From Duganella sp. OV510 (GTDB taxonomy: Bacteria; Pseudomonadota; Gammaproteobacteria; Burkholderiales; Burkholderiaceae_D), in NCBI RefSeq assembly GCF_900100205.1, contig NZ_FNEQ01000001.1:310001-374000 (forward strand): a stretch of DNA of 64,000 nt, given 5' to 3'. Below the pieces are notes generated by a model. That model did not search any database and had not been told where the DNA came from. It saw only the letters and a program-made list of their open reading frames with translations. A program made the translations under genes and the position numbers. This document shows positions 48,766 to 57,888 of this stretch, piece after piece. Within the stretch, counting starts at the first letter, position 1, and each line of letters opens with the position of its first letter.

Positions 48766-49784
48766 TTGAGGTGCTCCAGATAGGCGGCCAGCGCTTGCAG
48801 CGTGGCGCCGTCCATGTCCGCGCTGGCAGGCATGCGCACGCCGGGCTTGAAGCTGTGCGGATTGGCGATCCAGGCTGCCAGTGCGCCACGGTCATTGCGC
48901 AGCGTGCCCGCGCCGATATACAGGCGGCTACCCACATGCGTCAGATCCGGCCCGACACCGCCCTCGCCCGCCGGCCGGCCCGCCACGCCCTCGCTGACGC
49001 CGCGCACGACATGACAAGCGCCACAGCGCTGCGCCACAAAAGCCCGCCGTCCCGCCTCAACCAGCCCCGCCGTCGCATCGCCATGCTCCGCCGCCTGCCC
49101 ATCGGCCTGACTGCCGCGCGCTGCTGCCCTGCCGTCTGCGGCTCGGCTAGCGCGCGCTGGCCGGACTTGCGCGGCGAGCCATGCCGCAAATTCCTGCTCG
49201 CTCTGGGCAACGACATGCAGCGCCATGCGCGCATGCTGCTCGCCGCAATATTCCGCGCACTGCGCCCGATACACGCCCGCGCGATCTGCCCGCAAGGTCA
49301 AGCCATGCACGCGCCCCGGCACCATGTCCACCTTGCCCGCCAGCGCAGGCACCCAGAAACTATGAATCACATCCGCGCTGCTCAAGCCCAGATACACCGG
49401 CCGCCCCACCGGCAGCCGTATCTCATTGGCCAGCACAATATCCGGCCCACCGGCCGGATCGGTATAACGCACCTCCCACCACCAAAGCCGCGCCACCACC
49501 GCAATCTTTACCGCATGCTGCGACGACACCTCGCTCAACTGCGCGCTGCGCAACGTCGAAAATGCCAGCAGCGAAGACAGCACCAGCACCGGCAAGGCAA
49601 TGCCGCCACCCCACAACCACCAGCGCACGCGCACCACGCGCCGCCCGCGCAAGCCCATCACGCACAACACCATGACCATAACAAACACCAGCACCGCGCC
49701 GCCAGTCAGCACCCACGCCAACTGCGCGATCACTTCCGCGTCCGGTCCGGCTGGATGCAATGCCGATTGCTGAGGGCTCGTCAT
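48762..49784 (-). CDS. coxB: Cytochrome c oxidase subunit II with cytochrome c domain
   Basis: The protein has 340 residues from the ATG at 49784; the frame continues upstream but only as a shadow of the neighbouring gene. Two transmembrane helices (VIAQLAWVLTGGAVLVFVMV; LWGGGIALPVLVLSSLLAF) are followed by the CuA cupredoxin domain: the first His in DVIHSFWVP, then AQCAEYCGEQHARM with both Cys, Glu, His and Met. The C-terminal cytochrome c domain has RCGACHVV (CxxCH) and a distal Met near PGVRMPASADM. This is the caa3 form that accepts electrons directly from soluble cytochromes. It overlaps both neighbours by 4 bp. Confidence 0.94.
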   Translation of the reverse strand: MTSPQQSALHPAGPDAEVIAQLAWVLTGGAVLVFVMVMVLCVMGLRGRRVVRVRWWLWGGGIALPVLVLSSLLAFSTLRSAQLSEVSSQHAVKIAVVARLWWWEVRYTDPAGGPDIVLANEIRLPVGRPVYLGLSSADVIHSFWVPALAGKVDMVPGRVHGLTLRADRAGVYRAQCAEYCGEQHARMALHVVAQSEQEFAAWLAAQVRPARASRAADGRAAARGSQADGQAAEHGDATAGLVEAGRRAFVAQRCGACHVVRGVSEGVAGRPAGEGGVGPDLTHVGSRLYIGAGTLRNDRGALAAWIANPHSFKPGVRMPASADMDGATLQALAAYLEHLK

Positions 49785-50140
49785 GGCAGCGAATACAGAT
49801 AAGCCGCCATATGGCGTGCATCTTCTTCGGACACACCCATGGCCGGCATGGTGGTCCCTGGTTTCAGCGCCGGCGGATTGACCAGCCAGCGCGCCAGCAT
49901 CTCCGGCGTATTCGGCACGCTGCCAGCGATATAGCTGCGCTGCCCGAAACTGTCGAGCGGCGGCGCAAGCTGGCCGCGCGCCGCCGGCACACCGGCAATC
50001 TGATGGCAAGTCCCGCACTGGTATTGCGCCAGCAACTGCTTGCCTAGCCGGGCATCGCCATTCGCCACACGCACAGCTTCCTGCTTGCCGCTATCGCAAG
50101 CGGCCAGCCATGCCAGTGGGAGCAGAAAAAGGATGCGCAC
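49781..50140 (-). CDS. Monohaem cytochrome c lipoprotein
   Basis: The protein has 119 residues from a GTG at 50140. It has a lipoprotein signal (MRILFLLPLAWLAACDSG; Cys 15) and one haem motif, CGTCH, with a likely Met ligand in TTMPAMGVSEEDAR. It is the first gene of the leftward oxidase operon and overlaps coxB by 4 bp (ATGA), so it probably delivers electrons to the oxidase. The domain closely resembles the second haem domain of the divergent cytochrome at 50222-51085: shared YIAG-x-x-PN, LARW and P-x-MGV-x-E-x-DAR-x-x-AAYL. Confidence 0.88.
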   Translation of the reverse strand: MRILFLLPLAWLAACDSGKQEAVRVANGDARLGKQLLAQYQCGTCHQIAGVPAARGQLAPPLDSFGQRSYIAGSVPNTPEMLARWLVNPPALKPGTTMPAMGVSEEDARHMAAYLYSLP

Positions 50141-50221
50141 GATTGGGGACCTGTCTAAGCCTGTCGTCCCGATATACTATAAGAATCACAATATTCTTGT
50201 CTTTTCAATAGGACGCAAGCC

Positions 50222-51085
50222 ATGGCCACCGCCCGTCGCAGACTCGTCGCCCTCACCATTGCCGCCGCGCTGGCGGTGATGGCGGTGCTGGCCGCTGCTG
50301 GCGGCGCCGTGATGCTGTACGGCGGCTTCTACAACGCCGGCGCAACGCAGCCGCATTTCCAGTGGGTCCACAGCCTGCTGGAAATCGCGCTGCACCGGTC
50401 AGTGCGCAACCACGCGCGCGATATCGCCACGCCGGCCAGCGTCAGTGCGAACGCGAACGTGCGAAGCGCGCTGGTGCTGCGCGGCGCCGGCCTGTATCGC
50501 GACAATTGCCTGGTTTGCCACGGCGCGCCGGGCGTGGCGCAAGGCGATATCGGCAAAAGCATGCAACCGATCCCCGGCCCGCTGTCCGACGCCGCCCGCC
50601 ACTGGAAGCCGAATGAACTCTATTGGATTACGCGCCACGGCATCAAGATGAGCGGCATGCCGGCCTGGCAGTACCACCTCGCCGACCAGGACATCTGGGC
50701 CGTCGTCGCCTTCCTGACAGTGCTGCCAGCGCTGTCGCCAGCGGCGTATGATGCACTTGCCGGGCAGGCTGGCCACCCGGAACGTGCACCACGCGCGGCA
50801 TACGCGCAACCAGACATTGAGCGTGGCCGCCTCGCATTGACGCAATACGCCTGCAACGCCTGTCATCAGATTCCCGGCGTCACCGGACCCGCCACCATGG
50901 TCGGGCCGCCGCTGCACGATATGGCGAAACGCGAATACATCGCCGGCCGCTTGCCCAACAATGCCGCCAATCTCGCGCGATGGATACAAGATCCACAACG
51001 CATTCACGCGCAAAGCGCGATGCCCGGCATGGGCGTCACCGAATCCGATGCGCGCGACATCGCCGCCTACCTGCTGAAGCCATAA
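50222..51085 (+). CDS. Membrane-anchored dihaem cytochrome c
   Basis: A 287-residue protein. An N-terminal membrane anchor or signal (LVALTIAAALAVMAVLAAAG) precedes haem domain 1 with CLVCH (about residues 98-102), Met ligand region HGIKMSGMPAW, and haem domain 2 with CNACH (about residues 217-221), Met ligand region SAMPGMGVTESDAR. It resembles electron-shuttling cytochromes paired with oxidases or dehydrogenases. It is divergent from the oxidase operon with 81 bp between them, which suggests joint control. It converges on urtE. Confidence 0.9.
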   Translation: MATARRRLVALTIAAALAVMAVLAAAGGAVMLYGGFYNAGATQPHFQWVHSLLEIALHRSVRNHARDIATPASVSANANVRSALVLRGAGLYRDNCLVCHGAPGVAQGDIGKSMQPIPGPLSDAARHWKPNELYWITRHGIKMSGMPAWQYHLADQDIWAVVAFLTVLPALSPAAYDALAGQAGHPERAPRAAYAQPDIERGRLALTQYACNACHQIPGVTGPATMVGPPLHDMAKREYIAGRLPNNAANLARWIQDPQRIHAQSAMPGMGVTESDARDIAAYLLKP

Positions 51086-51127
51086 CTGAAAAAAAACGCA
51101 TGTCCGCCCGAACCTTGCACAATCTCG

Positions 51128-51826
51128 TCAGACTGCCAGGTGACGCTTGACCTCGGGATCGTTCATCGCCGCCTGCGCGCCGGACGCCACCACTTCGCCG
51201 CGCGACAGCACCATGAACTGATCCGCCAGTTCGTGCGCAAAATCGAAATACTGCTCACACAGCAGGATCGCCATGTCGCCACGCTGGCGCAGCAGCCGGA
51301 TCACGTTGCCGATATCCTTGATGATGGACGGCTGGATGCCCTCGGTCGGCTCGTCCAGGATAATCAGCTTCGGCTCGGCCAGCAGAGCGCGCGCAATCGC
51401 CAGCTGTTGCTGCTGGCCGCCGGACAAGTCGCCGCCGCGCCGGTGCAGCATCTCTCTGAGCACCGGGAACAGCTCATACACCTCGCCCTTGATCATATGC
51501 GCCTTCTTGCCGCCATGCGTGGCAAGCCCCATCAGCAGGTTTTCCTCCACCGTCAAGCGCGCGAAAATCTCCCGCCCCTGCGGCACATAAGCGATGCCGG
51601 CCCGCGCCCGCTGGTGCGGCGCCAGCCTCGTGATGTCACGCCCTTCCAGCCGCACACTGCCCGCCGACACTGGCAACACGCCCATCAGGCACTTCAGCAA
51701 GGTGGTCTTGCCGACGCCATTGCGGCCCAACAGCGCCATGCACTTGCCCTTTTCCAGCTGCAGCGACACGCCGCGCAAGGTGTGCGAAGAACCATAGTAT
51801 TGATTGATTTTTTCAACTTGCAGCAT
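51128..51826 (-). CDS. urtE: Urea ABC transporter ATP-binding protein UrtE
   Basis: A 232-residue ATPase close to the LivF type. Walker A GRNGVGKTTLLK, signature LSGGQQQQLAIARALLAEPKL, Walker B ILDEPTEGIQPSI. The N-terminus MLQVEKINQYYGSSHTLRGV and the phrase GEVYELFPVLREML are characteristic of UrtE. It is the last gene of the porin-urtABCDE operon. The usual downstream urease genes are missing here; a convergent cytochrome gene follows instead. Confidence 0.95.
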   Translation of the reverse strand: MLQVEKINQYYGSSHTLRGVSLQLEKGKCMALLGRNGVGKTTLLKCLMGVLPVSAGSVRLEGRDITRLAPHQRARAGIAYVPQGREIFARLTVEENLLMGLATHGGKKAHMIKGEVYELFPVLREMLHRRGGDLSGGQQQQLAIARALLAEPKLIILDEPTEGIQPSIIKDIGNVIRLLRQRGDMAILLCEQYFDFAHELADQFMVLSRGEVVASGAQAAMNDPEVKRHLAV

Positions 51827-51830
51827 AGCG

Positions 51831-52625
51831 TCAGCGTCCCAGATAAACTTCGATCACCCGTTCGTCGGCCTGCACCTCGGCCATCAAGCCTTGCGCCAGC
51901 ACCGAACCCTCGTGCAGCACCGTCACCGTGCCCTGCTGCGCGATTTCGGTGACAAACGCCATGTCATGTTCGACCACCATGATCGAATGCTTGCCACGCA
52001 ATTCGTTCAGCAGCTCCGCCGTGCGCGCTGTTTCGGCATCCGACATGCCTGCCACCGGCTCATCAAGCAGGATCAATTGCGGCTCCTGCATCAGCAGCAT
52101 GCCGATTTCCAGCCACTGCTTCTGGCCGTGCGACAGCAGCCCGGCCAGCCGCCGCTCGCTGCCGTTCAGCCGGATCAGCGTGAGGATCTCCTCGATCTTG
52201 TCACGCTGTTCGGACGACAGCCGCGAGAACAAGGTCGGCCGCACGCGCTTGTCCATCTTCATCGCCAGCTCAAGGTTCTCGAACACCGTATGCTGTTCGA
52301 ACACCGTCGGCCGCTGGAATTTGCGGCCGATGCCGGCGTGCGCGATCTCATGCTCGCTCATGCGGCTCAGGTCCATGGTCTGGCCAAAGAACGCCGTGCC
52401 GGACGTCGGCCGCGTCTTGCCGGTGATGACGTCCATCATGGTAGTCTTGCCGGCGCCGTTCGGGCCGATAATGCAGCGCAGCTCACCGACCGAAATATCC
52501 AGGCTCAGTTTATTCAGCGCACGGAAGCCGTCGAACACCACGCTGATCTCTTCCAGATACAGGATCGCACCGTGCGTCGTATCCAACCCTTGCAGGGCGA
52601 TGCGTCCATCGTTCATTGCGCTCAT
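51831..52625 (-). CDS. urtD: Urea ABC transporter ATP-binding protein UrtD
   Basis: The protein has 264 residues from the ATG at 52625, which overlaps the urtC stop (ATGA). The longer frame to 52943 lies inside urtC. LivG-type ATPase: ISVVFDGFRALNKLSLDI, Walker A GPNGAGKTTMMD, the UrtD-type signature LSHGQKQWLEIGMLL in place of LSGGQ, and Walker B ILLDEPVAGMSDAETA. It pairs with UrtE to drive urea import. The urtE start is 4 bp beyond its stop. Confidence 0.95.
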   Translation of the reverse strand: MSAMNDGRIALQGLDTTHGAILYLEEISVVFDGFRALNKLSLDISVGELRCIIGPNGAGKTTMMDVITGKTRPTSGTAFFGQTMDLSRMSEHEIAHAGIGRKFQRPTVFEQHTVFENLELAMKMDKRVRPTLFSRLSSEQRDKIEEILTLIRLNGSERRLAGLLSHGQKQWLEIGMLLMQEPQLILLDEPVAGMSDAETARTAELLNELRGKHSIMVVEHDMAFVTEIAQQGTVTVLHEGSVLAQGLMAEVQADERVIEVYLGR

Positions 52626-53695
52626 GCCTGCTCCTTGCGTACCAGCCCGGCGATGCCGCGCGGCAGATAGCGCGTCACCAGGATAAAGATCAAACCGAGG
52701 GCGAACAGCCACAGGTCCGGGAAGGCGCCGGTGAACCAGCTTTTCAGGCCGTTCACAGAAAACGCGCCGAGGATAGGACCGAGCAGCGTGCCGCGGCCAC
52801 CTACCGCCGCCCAGATCACCATCTCGATCGAGTTCGCCGGCGACATCTCGGATGGATTGATGATACCCACCTGCGGCACATACAGCGCGCCGGCAATCCC
52901 GCACAGCACCGCCGACAGTGTCCACACAAAGAGCTTGAACCATAGCGGGTTATAGCCGATGAACATCAGGCGCGACTCGGAATCCCGCACCGCCTGCAGC
53001 ACGCGTCCCAGCTTGGACCTGACGATCCAGCGGCACAGCAGCAGCGCGCCGACCAGCACCGCCAGCGTCACCAGGTACAGCGTCGCCTTGGTGCCCGGCG
53101 CATTGATCGGAAAACCGAGTATGCGCTTGAAGTCGGTGAAGCCGTTGTTACCGCCAAAGCCGGTGTTATTACGGAAGAACAGCAGCATGAAGGCATATGT
53201 CATCGCCTGCGTGATGATCGAGAAGTACACGCCCTTGATGCGGGAGCGGAAGGCAAAGAAGCCGAACAGGAAGGCCAGCACGCCCGGCACCAGCACCACC
53301 AGGGCCAGCGCCACCCAGAAGCTGTCGGTGCCGCTCCAGAACCACGGATAGGTTTTCCAGTCGAGGAACACCATGAAATCCGGCAGATCGCTTTGGTACA
53401 CACCTTCGCGGCCGATGGCGCGCATCAGGTACATGCCATGCGCATAAGCGCCCAGCGCGAAGAACACGCCATGGCCCAGCGACAGGATGCCGGCGTAACC
53501 CCACACCATGTCCAGCGCCAGCGCCGCCAGCGCATAGCACATGAACTTGCCGATCAGGCTCACCATGTAACTCGGTACATGCAGCGGATGGCCGTCCGCG
53601 AAGAAGAGATTCAGCAGCGGCAGCGCCGCCAGCACCAGCGTGCACGCGGCGATGCCGCCCCACGCCCGGCGCGAAAACAAGGATGGTTGGTTCAT
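52622..53695 (-). CDS. urtC: Urea ABC transporter permease UrtC
   Basis: A 357-residue LivM-type permease with about ten hydrophobic segments (GGIAACTLVLAALPLLNLFF; LAALALDMVWGYAGILSLGHG, typical of the family). The loop GNNGFTDFKRILGFPINAPG and the end FALGLIFILVTRYLPRGIAG are typical of UrtC. It forms the membrane channel with UrtB. It overlaps urtB and urtD by 4 bp at either end. Confidence 0.95.
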   Translation of the reverse strand: MNQPSLFSRRAWGGIAACTLVLAALPLLNLFFADGHPLHVPSYMVSLIGKFMCYALAALALDMVWGYAGILSLGHGVFFALGAYAHGMYLMRAIGREGVYQSDLPDFMVFLDWKTYPWFWSGTDSFWVALALVVLVPGVLAFLFGFFAFRSRIKGVYFSIITQAMTYAFMLLFFRNNTGFGGNNGFTDFKRILGFPINAPGTKATLYLVTLAVLVGALLLCRWIVRSKLGRVLQAVRDSESRLMFIGYNPLWFKLFVWTLSAVLCGIAGALYVPQVGIINPSEMSPANSIEMVIWAAVGGRGTLLGPILGAFSVNGLKSWFTGAFPDLWLFALGLIFILVTRYLPRGIAGLVRKEQA

Positions 53696-55266
53696 TCAGC
53701 GCTCCTGCCTTTCATGGCGAACAGCCCTTGCGGACGCTTCTGGATAAAGATGATGATGAAAATGAGGATGGCGATCTTGGCCAGCACCGCGCCCGCCACC
53801 GGCTCCAGGAATTTGTTGGCTTCGCCAAGGCCCAGCGCGGCGATCACGGTGCCGGCCAATTGGCCAACACCGCCCAGCACCACCACCATGAACGAGTCGA
53901 CGACGTAGCCCTGGCCCAGGTCCGGCCCGACATTTCCCAGCTGCGACAACGCAACGCCACCCAGTCCGGCAATGCCGGAACCGAGACCGAAAGTCATCAT
54001 GTCTATCCTGGCGGTCGACACGCCGACACAGCCGGCCATGCGGCGGTTCTGCATCACCGCGCGGACGAACAGGCCAAGACGGGTTTTATTCAGGATCAGC
54101 CACACACCCGCCACCACCAGCGCGGCAAACACGATGATGGCGATGCGGTTATACGCCAGCACCAGCGAGCCAAGCACGGTGACGCCGCCCGACATCCACG
54201 CCGGGTTGGCCACCTCGACGTTTTGCGCGCCGAAGATGGTGCGCACGGCCTGCATCAATATCAGGCTGATGCCCCAGGTGGCCAGCAGGGTTTCCAGCGG
54301 ACGCCCGTAGAGCCAGCGGATCACTGTGCGTTCCAGCGCAACGCCGACCAGCGCGGTGACGATGAAGGCGGCCGGCAGCGCCGCCACCAGATACCAGTCC
54401 AGCGCATCCGGCATCCAGCGGCGGAACGCCAGCTGGCACAGATAGGTGGTGTAGGCGCCGATCATCAGCAGCTCGCCATGCGCCATGTTGATGATGCCCA
54501 TCAGGCCAAAGGTGATGGCCAGGCCAAGCGCCGCCAGCAGCAGCACGCTGCCCAGCGAGACGCCGTAGAACAGGTTGCCGACAAATTCCGTGCGCGCGAG
54601 GCGGCTGTCCAGCGCTTGCAGCGTCTGCGCGGCGGCGATGCGCACCGATTGGTCGGGATCTTGCGACAGCATGCTTTGCAGCGTTGGCCGCAGGCTGGCG
54701 TTGCTGCTGTCGGCCAGCGCCTCGACGGCGGCGCGGCGTTGTGCAGCTTGCGGCGCATGCAGGTTGGCGGTGGCGGCGACGAGCCGCAGCAGGCTGCGGA
54801 TTTCAGCGTCGGTTTCCTTGCCCAGCGCCTTTTCGATCAACGGCGCTTGCGCCAGCGTGGCGCTTTTTTGCAGTTCAGTGACAGCGGCCAGGCGTTGCGC
54901 GCGGTCGGGTGAAAACATCTTCAGTGCGGACATCGCGTCTTCGACGGCGCCGCGCAGGCGGTTGTTGACCATGATGCCGTCCAGGCCCTCGGGCATGGCC
55001 ACGGCGGCGCCGCTGGCGGCGTCAATGGCCTTGTCATCGGCGACGATGTATAGCTTGCCATCCGGCGTGGCATAGACGCCGCCGTTTTGCAGCGATGCCA
55101 GGAAGCGCGTGGCCTCGTCGGTGGCCAGCGCACCGATCTTGCCAACGGCCTCGACGCGCGCGTCCATATCATCGCCTGCCAGCGGTGCCAGCGTTTCCGG
55201 GGGAATGGCTGCCGACGCCGAAGCGCTAAAACACAGGCAAGCAATCAACAATAGTTTGCGTAACAT
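53692..55266 (-). CDS. urtB: Urea ABC transporter permease UrtB
   Basis: The protein has 524 residues from the ATG at 55266 (GGAAC upstream, signal peptide MLRKLLLIACLCFSASASA); the frame is open to 55353 without support. It has a periplasmic N-terminal region of about 230 residues with HEAT-like helical repeats (LAPLAGDDMDARVEAVGKIG; AVTELQKSATLAQAPLIEKA; RPTLQSMLSQDPDQSVRIAA), then a LivH-type permease (LAITFGLMGIINMAHGELLM). The long N-terminal domain is usual for UrtB and separates it from ordinary LivH. Confidence 0.95.
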   Translation of the reverse strand: MLRKLLLIACLCFSASASAAIPPETLAPLAGDDMDARVEAVGKIGALATDEATRFLASLQNGGVYATPDGKLYIVADDKAIDAASGAAVAMPEGLDGIMVNNRLRGAVEDAMSALKMFSPDRAQRLAAVTELQKSATLAQAPLIEKALGKETDAEIRSLLRLVAATANLHAPQAAQRRAAVEALADSSNASLRPTLQSMLSQDPDQSVRIAAAQTLQALDSRLARTEFVGNLFYGVSLGSVLLLAALGLAITFGLMGIINMAHGELLMIGAYTTYLCQLAFRRWMPDALDWYLVAALPAAFIVTALVGVALERTVIRWLYGRPLETLLATWGISLILMQAVRTIFGAQNVEVANPAWMSGGVTVLGSLVLAYNRIAIIVFAALVVAGVWLILNKTRLGLFVRAVMQNRRMAGCVGVSTARIDMMTFGLGSGIAGLGGVALSQLGNVGPDLGQGYVVDSFMVVVLGGVGQLAGTVIAALGLGEANKFLEPVAGAVLAKIAILIFIIIFIQKRPQGLFAMKGRSAE

Positions 55267-55353
55267 AGTAGTTCCAGTATGCGGAAATCGCACAACCCGC
55301 ACGGCGGCGGCCAGGGGACTGGCCCCGCCACATGGGGATGAGGCGCGGCTCAA

Positions 55354-56610
55354 TCAGAGTTTCTGCTTGCCTTCATTACCCGGAATGAACGGGCTCCATG
55401 GATTGGCACGCACCGGACCTGGCGTTTTCCACACCACGTTGAACTGCCCATCCGGACGGATTTCGCCAATGAACACTGGCTTGTGCAGGTGGTGATTGGT
55501 GGCGTCCATCGTCAGCGTGAAGCCGGATGGCGCCTTGAAGGTCTGGCCGCCCATCGCCGCGATCACCTTGTTGGTGTCGGTCGACTTGGCCTTCTCCACC
55601 GCCTGCGCCCACATATGGATACCGACATAGGTAGCTTCCATCGGATCGTTGGTCACCACCGTGGCGGCATTCGGCAGCTTCTTCGCCGCCGCATAGGCTT
55701 TCCACTTCTTGATGAAGTCCGTATTCACCGGATTCTTCACCGACTGGAAGTAGTTCCACGCCGCCAGGTGGCCCACCAGCGGCTTGGTGTCTACGCCACG
55801 CAGTTCCTCTTCGCCAACCGAGAACGCCACCACCGGCACATCGGTCGCCTTCAGGCCGGCGTTGCCCAGCTCCTTGTAGAACGGCACATTCGAATCGCCG
55901 TTGATGGTCGAGATCACCGCCGTCTTGCCGCCCGCAGCAAACTTCTTGATGTTGGCGACGATGGTCTGGTAATCCGAATGGCCGAACGGCGTGTACACCT
56001 CGTCGATGTCGCTGTCCTTCACACCTTTGCTCTTCAGGAAGGCACGCAGGATCTTGTTGGTGGTGCGCGGATAAACATAGTCGGTCCCCAGCAGCACGAA
56101 ACGCTTGGCGCCACCGCCGTCCTTGCTCATCAGGTATTCGACCGCCGGAATCGCCTGCTGGTTAGGTGCGGCGCCGGTGTAGAACACGTTCTTCTCCAGT
56201 TCCTCGCCCTCATACTGCACAGGGTAGAACAGCAGCGAGTTCAGCTCCTTGAACACCGGCAGCACCGACTTGCGCGACACCGACGTCCAGCAGCCGAAGA
56301 CCACCGCCACCTTGTCCTGCGCGATCAGGCCACGTGCCTTTTCCGCGAACAGCGGCCAGTTGGAAGCGGGGTCCACCACCACCGGCTCCAGCTTCTTGCC
56401 CATCACGCCGCCCTTGGCGTTGATTTCATCGATGGTCATCAGGGCCACATCTTTCAGCGAAGTCTCCGAGATGGCCATGGTGCCGGACAGCGAATGCAGG
56501 ATGCCGACCTTGATGGTGTCGGCGGCGTAGGCCTGCGTGCCGGCGGCCATCAGTGCGGTGGCGGCGGCGATGCGGCTCAGGGTGCCGATAAAATGACGAC
56601 GATTTTGCAT
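55354..56610 (-). CDS. urtA: Urea ABC transporter substrate-binding protein UrtA
   Basis: A 418-residue periplasmic type I binding protein for urea or short amides. The export signal MQNRRHFIGTLSRIAAATAL has a twin-arginine look (NRRHFIG), so Tat export is possible. The mature part starts DTIKVGILHSLSGTMAISET and has VVFGCWTSVSRKSVLPVFKE, LFYPVQYEGEE and FVLLGTDYVYPRTTNKILR, all typical of UrtA/FmdD. It starts 22 bp after the porin gene, in one operon. Confidence 0.95.
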   Translation of the reverse strand: MQNRRHFIGTLSRIAAATALMAAGTQAYAADTIKVGILHSLSGTMAISETSLKDVALMTIDEINAKGGVMGKKLEPVVVDPASNWPLFAEKARGLIAQDKVAVVFGCWTSVSRKSVLPVFKELNSLLFYPVQYEGEELEKNVFYTGAAPNQQAIPAVEYLMSKDGGGAKRFVLLGTDYVYPRTTNKILRAFLKSKGVKDSDIDEVYTPFGHSDYQTIVANIKKFAAGGKTAVISTINGDSNVPFYKELGNAGLKATDVPVVAFSVGEEELRGVDTKPLVGHLAAWNYFQSVKNPVNTDFIKKWKAYAAAKKLPNAATVVTNDPMEATYVGIHMWAQAVEKAKSTDTNKVIAAMGGQTFKAPSGFTLTMDATNHHLHKPVFIGEIRPDGQFNVVWKTPGPVRANPWSPFIPGNEGKQKL

Positions 56611-56632
56611 GGGTTAGCTCCGTGGTGGTTAA

Positions 56633-57745
56633 TCAGTATTGAAGTTGCAACGCGATCTGGAACTTGTCCTGATCGGCGGCGCTGGTGACTTTGGTCTTGG
56701 AATACACGGCGCTGATCTGCGCGTTGTAGCCATCGATGATGTAGTTGGCGCCGATGTCGAACTGTCTGGTGTCGATGTTGGTGTCGGCGGCGAACTTCTG
56801 CCAGCGCACGAAGGGCTGGAACTTGCCCCAGCCGGCCTTCTGCTCGAAGATGTAGGACGCACCGGCCGAATAGGCCTTGCCCTGCTCGGACTTGATGATG
56901 TCGTCGGTATCGTATTTGTACCAGGCAGCTTCGATGGCGAAGGCGCCGGCGCCCTTGATGCGTTTCTCCAGCAGGAAGTCGACGTTATACGAGCTGTAGT
57001 CGCCTGCCTTGCCGACCGTGAGGACGCCATCTTTCTGCGTACGGCCGGCCACGCCGATGGCCAGGATATCGGCGCCGCCGAGGTAATTGCCGGTGCCGTA
57101 ATAGCCCGGCTCCGCATCCCAGAAATCGTACTGCACGCGGCCCGCGTACATCAGCTTATCGTCAGCCTTGACGCCGGCCGCCTTGGCTTCGTTCTGCGTC
57201 AGCGAGCCGATGCCGAAGGTGTGGCCCTCGAAAGCGCCGAAGGAGTAGCCAAGGCGTCCGCCGTCGCCGACATTGCCCCAGACGACCACGCCGTCATCGC
57301 GGCCACGGAAGATGCCGCCGTTATAGCCGTAACGCGAGGCCACGCCGGCCCAGTAGCCGCCACCCATCGAATAGTAAGGACCAGCCATATTGGCGCGATC
57401 GGACGGCGACAGCAGGCGGCCAGCCCAGATGTTCAGCTCCGGCGAGATGGCGAACTGGCCGGCTGCATCCAGCACGCGGATCTTGTCGCCGTCCCACTCG
57501 GTATTGAACATGCCCTTGATGTTCTTGTTCAGCGAGGCGCCGAAGAACAGGCGGCCGCTGTCCAGGTTAAAGTCGCTGGAGCGGCCGCCGTCCGGCGCGC
57601 CGTTTTCCGCACTGGTGTAGCTCTCGCGCAGGCCGAAGCCAACGGTCACCGACTTGTCCTCGCCAAAATTGACCGTCGCCCCGGCCCACGCATTACCTAC
57701 CGCCGCAGCGGCCGCCGCCGCCCACAGCACCTTGTTCAACCCCAT
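56633..57745 (-). CDS. Outer membrane porin of the urea operon (FmdC-like)
   Basis: The protein has 370 residues from the ATG at 57745 (GGGGAGAG upstream). It has a signal peptide (MGLNKVLWAAAAAAAVGNAWA), then a beta-barrel with alternating strands (VTVGFGLRESYTS, DFNLDSGRLFFGASLNKNIK) and a C-terminal aromatic-ended strand (FQIALQLQY), the BAM recognition signal. It is the first gene of the urt operon. By position and general form it fits the amide/urea-linked porin FmdC of methylotrophs, but porin selectivity cannot be read from the sequence. Confidence 0.85.
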   Translation of the reverse strand: MGLNKVLWAAAAAAAVGNAWAGATVNFGEDKSVTVGFGLRESYTSAENGAPDGGRSSDFNLDSGRLFFGASLNKNIKGMFNTEWDGDKIRVLDAAGQFAISPELNIWAGRLLSPSDRANMAGPYYSMGGGYWAGVASRYGYNGGIFRGRDDGVVVWGNVGDGGRLGYSFGAFEGHTFGIGSLTQNEAKAAGVKADDKLMYAGRVQYDFWDAEPGYYGTGNYLGGADILAIGVAGRTQKDGVLTVGKAGDYSSYNVDFLLEKRIKGAGAFAIEAAWYKYDTDDIIKSEQGKAYSAGASYIFEQKAGWGKFQPFVRWQKFAADTNIDTRQFDIGANYIIDGYNAQISAVYSKTKVTSAADQDKFQIALQLQY

Positions 57746-57888
57746 CTTGCTCTCCCCGTCTGGTTTTGGATGCGTCAAGATTAACTAGCCGACAATCTTC
57801 GAGATATACGTTGAATGACGTAGTGGCGCAGTTCGCACACCGCTCCGACGTGGCACAATATCGGCTTGCTTTTAATAGGAAGACCATC

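Noticed and set aside
57851..57870. TGGCAC followed by TTGCT, which looks like a sigma-54 promoter near the urea porin.
   Set aside because: The spacing between the GG and GC elements is 4 nt too long, and it points away from the porin operon towards the small hypothetical gene.
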